A DNA stretch of 64,000 nucleotides. Origin: Aquanectria penicillioides. Its lineage: Eukaryota; Ascomycota; Sordariomycetes; Hypocreales; Nectriaceae. The stretch's first letter is position 1. Every line of letters begins with the position of its first letter. The notes beneath the pieces are model-generated. The model searched no databases. It was not told where the DNA came from and saw only the letters and a program-made list of their open reading frames with translations. The translations under genes and the position numbers were made by a program. Of this stretch, positions 55,260 to 64,000 are shown one piece after another. The stretch covers positions 6,324,001 to 6,388,000 of the forward strand of contig PYIU01000002.1 of the NCBI GenBank assembly GCA_003415625.1. Reading direction: 5' to 3'.

Positions 55260-58200
55260 AAATCAAAGCCCATGTCCCGTCACGACTCCTGACTGGTCGC
55301 GATCCAGTCGCGTGTTTTATTGTTTAATTGTTCACAGGTCCTTTTGCCCTCTTGTTTCGCTCTTCGTTTCTTTGCCCTCCGGACCAATTTAATATTATCT
55401 CGTTTCCTCTGCCCTCTTTTTTGTTTTGTTTTGTCGAAATATCCCGAAGACGACTATGCTCGCCCTCCACAGCTCAGCTCACATCAGCTCAAGCTCAGCT
55501 GTCTGCAACCCTTTTTTACGCAAATAAAATCTCCAGGTCAACGAAGGAGACGTCGCGTAACCGAGTGGCAGCCCAAGCCCACCTGCGCTAAGCTCCTCGC
55601 AGAGTTTCAACGTTGCATTGCTCTGAAGCATGACATGATTGCGAATTGACCTGTGCAACTACCAAACTGCCCAGGGACGGAGACGGAAGGGAATAAAAAG
55701 TAAAAAGTGTAAAAAAAGAAACTGCTCCTGATAAAGAACTCGTCACTTTATCCCGTCCTCAGGTTTATGTAACAGGCTCTAAAAACGCCATTCACCACAT
55801 TAATCTACATCATGCTGCCGTTCCTTCCTTCATGCGCTTTTACGAGCATGCTTAATTTACCCAGACCCAGACCAACACCAGCCGTTCCTTCCAGTTAGTT
55901 ACCGGTCCCGTGCGCAACCTCCGTCCACTAAGCGGAGCCGAGCCGGGCACCGGAGCCAACTCGGCCTATCCGAGAAGGATTACGACCACGGGCCCGTTTG
56001 ACAAAGACGATGGGAAATACAGAGTAGTTGTTTTTCTTTAAACCATCCTCTCCCGCTCCTCCGGATATCTCGACCATCAAGCGAGGGGGAAAAATCCATC
56101 CCGCGGAATCCTATCCCCCATGAATCCATCGTCAGGCCCAAACATGCCTGCACCTTGTCTTCGCCAGCCAAAACAAGGAAAAAACCCTCGCCGCCCGGAT
56201 AACATGGGCCGCTGGCATGGATCGACACAGATGCCAGGGATCTCATGTCCATCATCCGTGCTCTTCCGGAGGAATTCCCCTTCGTGCAACAAGGCCACCC
56301 CGGCCTTCCGTCCTCTTGTCCCCCCCTCAAGTTCAGGTCCAGATGCCCTCTTCCTGCATTTGCTCGTCTTTTTCTCGTCCCATGGACCCGGGAGACGGCA
56401 TGATTGGCCGTGCGACCCTTTTATTTTTATTTTCATTTAGGGAGCCCCCCCCCCCCCTTCGCCCCAGACAATTGGAAAAGTCCCAAAAGAGATCCTCAAT
56501 CCTCAATATAAATCGTAATGCGCGCCAGATGCAAATAGGATCTCGATCTAGCCTGCCGCATACTAACCATCCCATTTTAATTCGCGGTGGCAAGCGCCAG
56601 AAGCCGTTTCTGAGCTGCGAGTGGCCGAAGCTGTAACTAATAATGTGTGTGCTTCGCCGTGTCCAACACCAACCATCCCGCCGTCATGTCATCGTGCATT
56701 CGTATCCCCCTGTCTATAACACCGGTGATTAACTGCTGCTACCGTTGCACTCGACACCCGGCCCTTGTCTCACACAACTCTTCGACCTGAGCCAACTCAC
56801 TCTGCAAGCAAGCGTTGTCGTTGTTAGAGCATGCGCTGTGTTTTTGCTGTGCTGTGCTATGCCGCGCTGCGCTGTGCATCCGACTCGCCAAAGCAGTTGT
56901 CCTTTGTTGCTGTACAACATCCGACCGAGGCCGCTTTGCATGAATCCAGCTCACCCTACATGCAACACCTCACCGGAGGGACCTGTTGGACGACCTGAAC
57001 CCACTCAAAGTCACCGAAATGTGCTACAGTACCCGCCTTTCATTCACAGCCACGGGCAGCCAAATGGTCACCCTCACCAAATGCTGACGGGGAAAGGTGT
57101 GTTACAGCAAGGTACGGTGTGTGTTGCATCACATTTCGTCAAGGAGCCCCATATTGGGTCCAGGGTAGCCGGCCCAGATATGCTTGACTCTATTCAACGA
57201 AACCCGGAAGATAATAAGACGGCTTAATAGATCCAGCTCATCATGCATGACTTACTGACGGAAAAGCAAGGCACTTCTGAATCTCACCCACAGAACAACT
57301 CACGATTTCTAGCATCAAGGTAGGAGGAACCATGGGAAACCGAAAACTCTGCGAAAAACAAAAGACCCGTCACGAGACAAATTGTCAGCAACAACCCGGT
57401 CACGTAAGAGTCAAGTTCTAAACGCACCTGCAAACCGACCTTTTTCCCCAGCCGTGATGTCAGACCCTAAACCCCCCACCCCCCGTCCATAGCCAAGCCT
57501 TTCCAGAGGTCCACGATGATTCTTGCCGCCCTCATAGTTCCACTTCGCCGCCTTTTGGTCCTCTTCGCCTCTTCTACACCGACCCGGTCGGCAGCCAGGA
57601 AGTTGTAACCACATCCATTCCAATTGTCCACTCCTCCCCCCCACCCACTCTGCCATCGCCAACAACGATCCGTAGAGAAGGAAAAAGAAAGCTGTCAAGG
57701 AAGCGGACCCTCTCCGGGATCCGCCAAGTGCCGAAGCCGGGAGTGGAGATCTAGAATTATCCCTCACGTCTTCTCTCGCCTCTTGCTGCTGCCTTCCAGG
57801 GCTTACTCCACTGCCGGACAATGGGCCGGGCCATTTGTGGCTCCGAAGAAAGACCCTTCCTCGGCGAAGCACCGGAATGAACGACAAGCACACAGTTGGA
57901 ATACCGGTATCCCCTCGACTTAGTGTGACATGCACGCCGTCCCTCGCCGAGGCTCCGCTAAGGCAAGGGACGGCAACGTGTTTGGCTGTAGGGTAAAGAC
58001 CGAGCAGGCTTTTTTGGTGCCGTATCCACGTGGTGAGTGTCAGGCACAAGTGGAGTCGCCGTGGTTTTGTCGCGACACGAATCAGGGGTCCTGCGTTGTG
58101 ATTGGCTGTAGAGGAGTCTGTGTGGGCTTGTGCCGAGTGCTGCTTTAACGCTCCTCACAGCCGAGGTTTATTCACATAGTCTAGATGCATTCATTATGAA

Positions 58201-59586
58201 TGGCACGCATACTCTCTGCATAGAGAGAAGAACAAAACTTTCATTGCAGTTTGAACTCGGGCATAAGTCAGTCTCGTCTTTATTCGCCAGCTTTATCTTG
58301 TTCACGGCCAGTCGTCGCACTAATTTAGCACACACGCATTCAATCCCACACTTTGCAAACGCTCAGCTCTCAATGCGTTGCCGTGTGCTTTGGACGCCGT
58401 GGTTTTACCCGTGACGATCCTGCATAGATAGACATCATCGACGAGCGCATGTGTGCTCTATCCTAGTTAGTTAGTGCACACTTTTTTTTATTTTATGTCC
58501 CTCGATCGATCTTAGCAATTGTGTCTAAAGCGCACAAAAACAAACCCCACTTGGGCCCAATTATGCACAAAGAAAGATCCTTTCACAAAACACACAAACA
58601 AGGAATTGATTACCTAAAATGGCGCACAAAATTCCTCGGCCTCGCCCCGAAAAAGCAGCAACGTCGGCTTAACCTAATCCATCCGCTACCCTACACCGAC
58701 CCTGAAACAAGGCAAAGCTGCATTAGCACTCTTTCGTGGCCGCACAGGAGCCTATCACACGCTGTACCGATGCCCCAAAACTCGTGTGCGCCAGGTTCGT
58801 CCAGACCTGCCCCCCCTGGAGAAACGTCGAAAAAGACGCACAGTATGTACCACCCAAGGCTTTTTTTCCCTTTGCATGTGAAAACTTCTCGTTGGACGAC
58901 GTTGGGGAATGCAGACCGACCGATCAAGGAGGGGAAGGAAGGAAAAAAATTCTGCTGGAGGGGGGTGGGTGTATGTCCGTTGCGATGATGTTTATTGAGT
59001 CACTCAACCAAAGATGATGTTGGTTCGTGAAGGATCCGGGAAGGATCGCGTCTGGATCAACCGCCCAGACGGTCGGATAGTCTGGCGCAGCACCAAGGAT
59101 GCAGAGCAATATCCGCAAGGCCAGGAAACACTTCAGGTTGGCCAACAAACAAATGGTTCATGTAAGTCATCTATCTGTTGCTTCGTTCATGAACCGTGTA
59201 CGACGCACAAGCAAATGCGGTTCATGTAGTTACCTGGTTCTACAACGCAAGGCTCAAACGTTAGCTAGCTCTCTCTCACCTGTGGTACACATGTCCACTT
59301 CGCCAAGACTGCATAAGTGAACGTCAAGACACAAAAAAGTTTCAAGCAATGACAGCGATCAGATTGAAAGCAATATATATCGTGGTGTAAATACATATGT
59401 AGTTGTAAAAAAAAAAAGGAGATCCCGAACCAGTTTATCCAAGGTGTCTTTACTTGGCTTCTCATCTGGAGAAAGCCATCACCCCAGATATGATGTGTAT
59501 CCACGCAACCAAGAACACCAGGTATCGAAAATGAAACACCCAATTTATCTCCGCAAGCTCGCTGTCTTCTCAGTCCAAGAATGAAC

Positions 59587-60435
59587 TTAGTTGCCGACGG
59601 TGACCTTGAGGTGGACGTTGCCGGCAGCGAGGTTGAGACCCGTGCCATCGACAGCCTCCATGCCCTTGGTGTAGGCGTTGTCGCCCTTGCCGCCAGTGTA
59701 GATGGTGGAGCAGACATCGGAGGTGGTGGAGCAGACCTTGAGGGCGGGGATGTGGCAGGTGCCAGTGCTGCAGGTCTGGGAAGTAGAGACGAGAGCGGAG
59801 GCATCAGCACCGGACCAGTTGTCGTTGGAGGTGTTGCAGAAGTCGAACTCGAGCCAGGTGCTGGCGAACTCGCCGATGGTGGTGACGGCGACAGAGGTGC
59901 CGACGGAGCAGGCGCAGCCACCTTGGGAGTTGGCCTGGAAGGCGACAACCTTGGAGCTGGAGGCGGGGAGGGTGAAGTTGATGGCCTCGTTGCCCTTGAA
60001 GAAACCGTTGATGCCTCCATCGGGGCCGATCTTGTTCCAGCAGACGCAGGCCTGGTCCGAGGACTCGCTGTTGGTGAAAGTGGTGGTGTAGTCGTAGTGG
60101 CTCTCGCCGCCGCTGGGGACCACCATCATGTTGCAGCCATAGGTGCTGCCGGTGTTGCCCTTGTAGGCGATCTCAGCGGTGGTGGCACGCTTGGAGCTGC
60201 AGAAGCTGGGCCAGGTGGTGGAGCTGCTGGCGGAGGTAGCGGCAGCGGCAGCAGAGGTGGAAGTAGTAGCGGCGGCAGCGGCGACGGCAGCCTCGGTGAC
60301 GTACTGGACGACGGTGGTGGTGGTAGGCTTGTTGGCAATGACGAAGTCACGCTTGTCGTGGAAGCGAGCGTGGCCGCTGGGACGGGCAGAGACGCCGAGG
60401 GCGGCAGCGACGAGAATGGAAGCCGAGACCTTCAT
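59587..60435 (-). CDS. Secreted protein, allergen Asp f 4-like family
   Basis: An intronless 282-residue protein. MKVSASILVAAALGVSARP is a clear signal peptide, followed by a dibasic site (HDKRD) and a Ser/Thr/Ala-rich linker that is likely O-glycosylated. The C-terminal domain begins WPSFCSSKRATTAEIAYKGN. It has paired cysteines in ACVCWNKIGPDGGINGF and GGCACS, then STWLEFDFCNTSNDNWSGADAS and a last cysteine-containing strand. This agrees with fungal proteins annotated as Asp f 4-like. The function of the family is not settled; cell-wall association is often suggested. No GPI signal is seen at the C-terminus. Strong C-ending codon bias suggests high expression. Confidence 0.8.
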   Translation of the reverse strand: MKVSASILVAAALGVSARPSGHARFHDKRDFVIANKPTTTTVVQYVTEAAVAAAAATTSTSAAAAATSASSSTTWPSFCSSKRATTAEIAYKGNTGSTYGCNMMVVPSGGESHYDYTTTFTNSESSDQACVCWNKIGPDGGINGFFKGNEAINFTLPASSSKVVAFQANSQGGCACSVGTSVAVTTIGEFASTWLEFDFCNTSNDNWSGADASALVSTSQTCSTGTCHIPALKVCSTTSDVCSTIYTGGKGDNAYTKGMEAVDGTGLNLAAGNVHLKVTVGN

Positions 60436-63400
60436 GTTGACTGTTGGTTGTATCGGGTTTTGATTTTTGTTATTCGAGTTGAAAAAACAGACGGTTGTAT
60501 TGCCAGAATACCCCTTATAAGTTGCCTTTGAAAACAGAGTAAGATAGACTTGTTAGAGAGAGTGATATCAACCCGAAGGAAGCGTTGTGTAAAGAGTGAC
60601 TTGAAGGCAAAGGGCCGTGATACAATGAGAGGTAGCGAAGAAAGCAGCCAGAAAGGAGGGAGGATGGGAGGTTATTAAACATCCGAGCAAGGGGTGTGTG
60701 TGAGACTTGGCGGGTGTTATGAGAGGTGTGTGCGTGGTATGGAGGTGTGGGCGCCATCTTGGGAGCGAGCGAGTGCGTGCGTCTCGCCCTCTCTCTGTGT
60801 CTGAACATCTCCGTCTCTAGTTCCAGTTCCTCCACGACCCGAATTGGACGCTTCCCGTTTGCGACCACACGCCCCCCCCCGTTGCCTCCGTCCCTACGCT
60901 TTCATCTCCTGGGACCGTGGCACCAGCGTGCGGTGGGGATACCCCCTTCTCTGGTTTGGTCGTTCCCTCTGGAACCCTTCCAAGCAGCGCCAGGGTGGGC
61001 ATGCGGTTGGGGCAAGGCGCCAACCAGGCGCTTTTACCAAGCACCGGCGTCGACGCCGACGAGTGACCATGGACGCCATGGACCGGCCTCAGCGCCACCC
61101 TGGTCGCGGTCAGGGAAATGTCCTTAGCTCATGCCAAACGCGGTAAGCCTAGAAGCTGGGGCTAAACTGGAATGCGACGTTGTCCAACGAGAGATGCTAG
61201 GGTTCTGCCAGGTACCAAGGGCGCCCGATTGGCCGTTTCTGCTGGTGGTTTCCATCGCGGTCGCGCCTCTGGACCTTGGTACTTGCTCTGCCCGGGCCCC
61301 TGAGGGATGAGTGCGTCGACTTTGGAGGCTTCTGGCCCACAGTCCACCTGCATGCACAACGAGTAACATAATATTGTATCCGTACAATGCAGAGAGAGAA
61401 CTGCACTGTATCGCATCACTCTGATCGCCGCGTCAGCAAGAGGCAACATCACAGATCCAATCCACTCTGCCCCAAGAACAGGCCCCGAAGTGGACACCTC
61501 CAGCCATTTGGATCCAGCAGGCGGAGTCCATTAGACTTTGGTTCCCGTTGAAGGCGTCGTCACTCGTTTGTGGCGACGCCTCCACGGGTGGGAAGAAAGT
61601 GAGGACAAGCCGAAACACCGGGAGATATTGGGAGCAAAGAAACAAGGAAAAAGAAAAGGAAAATAAAACCCCCATCAGTCTTTGTCTAGCTTTGGCCCGC
61701 CACTGTGTCCTGACGGTTGTTTCTCGTTCCTCTGGGAGGCTGGTGGCGGGTTGTGTGTTCTGTTGGGGGTGTGTGATTCCGCTCCGGTTTGCATCCTGCT
61801 TGCTGCCGTCCCCATCTGTCTATCTCGCTGCCACTGCATTACTGTATGTAGGGGACGAGATTGGATGTCCTGGCTGGCTGATGTTGATCTGTACAGTACC
61901 CATACAGCAGTCGCAAGCCGACTTGTGCAGGATAGCACACGTGGATCCAAGCATTTGGCTCCATTGCGCGAGAGCTTACGCAGTTCCAATCGTATGTCCG
62001 CGGGCGGCTGGGCCTCAACGGACCAGCAGCCTCCGTCACTATGAGGGCATCTAGTCAATTGCCGCGCTCTCCAGCATGCCATGTGCTCAGCGCTGTGCAT
62101 GTACCTGCAGCTGACCGCCTCAAACATCAGCAGCCAAAGCGATAGTGAACGCAGAACAACGCATCATACATAGTACTTGGGCATGCGTTCGCCGAAGCTC
62201 CGTCGTCCATTGTCGAGTGGAATGGCCCGTGGCGGAGCCGTCTTCGGGGGCCTGGAAACAATCGTCCTGGTCGGATCTGCCAACGACGAGGACTGCCGCC
62301 AACCCGCCTCGCCTCTCCCCACATGGCTGCAGTGAAGAAGGGCCTTTGTGAGCCTTTGGGTCTTGGGAGCTGCTTAGAATGTGCGCATCCCTGTGCCATC
62401 CTTGTGCCTTGCGCGGCCCATCGGCTGGCGTGGCCCGGCTGTCGTGGCCCTTCCGGCTGTCCATTGTAGCGCTCTCGTCTTTTCCACCTGACGGCACGTT
62501 TCTGCGTTTTGGTTCATGTGGTGGCCAGAGCTTGTTCATCCCATCCGCATCCGCATCCGCCCTCTGCCAAGAGAGTACGTACGCACTCAATATCTACCCG
62601 TGTGCGTGCTTGAAATGATTGCGTTTGCCGTTCTGGTAGTGGTTCTGGTTGTGGTTGCTATGTATCTTTGTTCTCATTTCGCCAAATCCGCCCTAGACGA
62701 CGCGCCGCCTCATGAAACAATAAAACCAGTCAGAAGCTCCAAGCCCCCCCAGAAGCCCTCTCTCTCTGTCCACTGTCGATGGCCTGGAGCCGGCGCTTCT
62801 GGCAGGCCCTGGAATGACCAGCTAGAGGCCCGAGGGCCCTCAGGCGAGCCACCACCGACGCGATCGACTGGCTGTCAGCCCCCGGGGGGTGGAAATGAGG
62901 GCGAGCCAGCCGTCATCAAGCCACTTTCAGCCATTGGGCTTTTGGGCTGAGGGGAGGAAATCACCAAAAACAGGTGCAAACGGCACAGTGTGTGTGTGCA
63001 ATATTTGTGTGCCTGAGGCAATGAAACAACATAAAAACAGCCAAATGTAGAAAGCGGTGTGGTGGGGGCAGAAACCACCCGATTCGGCTTCAACCTCCCC
63101 AAGTGATCCGATCTGCTCTGGTCATAGTTGGATTGCCATGGTGAGATGAAAATCGCTGGCAAAATCTAATAATAATCCAGCCTAAATTGAGATTGGCGGT
63201 TTTCTATCCGGCCCTGAATATTCTTCGCAATACGTACGTTTTTTTTTTAAAACTGTTAGAGACCGTTCAAAAAAAGGGCAACGGCTTGAGTGCAGAACCG
63301 AGATGAATGTAAATCCAGACTCCCTTGACTCCTTTTCTTCGCTTTTGCTTTTGTTAGTGTGCCGTTGTGCTGGTTTTGTCAACACCCTTCCGCATTGCCT

Positions 63401-64000
63401 ATTTCGGTAACCCTTTTTTTTTTGTGTTCCCGTCTGCAACCGTTTTTTTTTTCTGGTCCTAGTTACGTACAATGGACAACTTGTCAAGGGATGCTCCTCA
63501 AAGGAATCGAGACATGGATAGACAAACCCGCAAACACCATCGGGTTCTATTTTCTCTCCCACTACGTACTCCGTATCTCATGTAACATCCCCGCATCCTT
63601 CCTTCCTTTCAATATTTCGATCCCTACTCTCGAGTCCTTCGTCTTCTTTGATGTCGTATCTCGCTCGGTCCGGCCGGCGCTCCCTCTCTCTCCACACTCG
63701 CTATTGGTACGCGCAACCGCATACATCACCTGCCGGGGTCATCGTCGTCGCAACGCCCCAGGGCTGCATACCAATGACTTGCTTCCCTTTGTCTCTCCCT
63801 GCGACGCTCTGTAGTCCCTACAGTTTCTTGGATCGCACTCGCTGCCTCTCTCGCTGCTGTACTCACCCGTTCTCACACGTGCGCGCCCTTGATGTCAGCT
63901 CACCAGCCTTCTGTTTTTTATCCTATTTCATATTGGTCTCGTAACATGTATGAAAAAACACCTGCTCAAAATGTTTCAAACCTCGAGCAATACAGCTTAT
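60436..64000. other. Gene-poor region to window end (3.6 kb)
   Basis: The left end is the promoter of the Asp f 4-like gene. No other gene is supported. A hydrophobic stretch encoded near 62616-62680 (plus strand) is probably chance. The CT-rich sequence at 63590-63700 looks like a transcription-start region, perhaps for a plus-strand gene beyond the window. Confidence 0.4.

Larger units (their letters stand above)
53555..59586. other. Gene-poor region (6 kb)
   Basis: No gene is recognised on either strand. The longest open frame (57411-58049, minus, 212 codons) has no familiar feature and a composition unlike its neighbours. The region contains the CT microsatellite, the 11-bp and 6-bp tandem repeats listed separately and a C13 run at 56445-56457. 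Pyrimidine-rich tracts around 55320-55430 could mark an unannotated transcript start on the plus strand. Confidence 0.4.

Noticed and set aside
57411..58049. Minus-strand 212-codon open frame in the gene-poor region
   Set aside because: No recognised domain, no signal peptide, no splice logic, and codon use unlike neighbouring genes.
59581..60531. Plus-strand 316-codon Gly/Ala/Val-rich frame
   Set aside because: Antisense of the Asp f 4-like secreted protein gene.
1..64000. CRISPR arrays, bacterial operons, viral or phage genes
   Set aside because: No spaced repeats, ribosome binding sites or viral proteins are seen; the window is eukaryotic with spliceosomal introns.

Overview
This window is nuclear DNA of a filamentous ascomycete, most likely a Sordariomycete and plausibly Hypocreales. 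The support is: short GT-AG introns (48-126 nt) inside most genes, Zn(II)2Cys6 regulators, a polymerase III tRNA with internal boxes, and recognisable fungal housekeeping genes (FIP1, NUP49, RPC31, HSM3, SEC7, pyruvate dehydrogenase E2). The species cannot be named from sequence alone.

Layout. (a) 1-21.9 kb is accessory-like: a partial CocE/NonD-type hydrolase, tRNA-Val(AAC), a five-exon cytochrome P450, a DHA1-type MFS transporter, a kinase-like (APH fold) protein with a degenerate catalytic loop, a short-chain dehydrogenase, a tiny two-exon protein, a single-domain Rieske protein, an NmrA-like NAD(P)-binding protein, an AHL-lactonase-like metallo-hydrolase, a broken amino-acid permease and an SMP-30/gluconolactonase-like beta-propeller. 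No polyketide synthase, NRPS or terpene synthase is visible, so this looks like a set of oxidation, hydrolysis and transport genes rather than a complete biosynthetic cluster. The NmrA-like and lactonase-like genes are convergent, and each has the same 11-bp TCGG-repeat element upstream.

(b) 22-38 kb is a dense housekeeping block: FIP1 (mRNA polyadenylation), NUP49 (GLFG nucleoporin), RPC31 (RNA polymerase III), HSM3-like (proteasome assembly), SEC7 (Arf GEF, interrupted here by two one-base frameshifts at homopolymers) and the mitochondrial pyruvate dehydrogenase E2.

(c) 38-53.6 kb holds a small bacterial-type protein, a monocarboxylate-type MFS transporter divergent from a Zn2Cys6 factor, a second Zn2Cys6 factor just downstream of a long CT repeat, a DUF1308-like protein and a 1,570-residue DUF3433 membrane protein.

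(d) 53.6-64 kb is gene-poor. It has one secreted Asp f 4-like protein and about 9.6 kb of other sequence with simple repeats and pyrimidine-rich tracts.

Gene models were assembled by eye from open frames and splice consensus. Exon boundaries are predictions unless stated. I found no clearly new biological system; the best leads are listed as findings.
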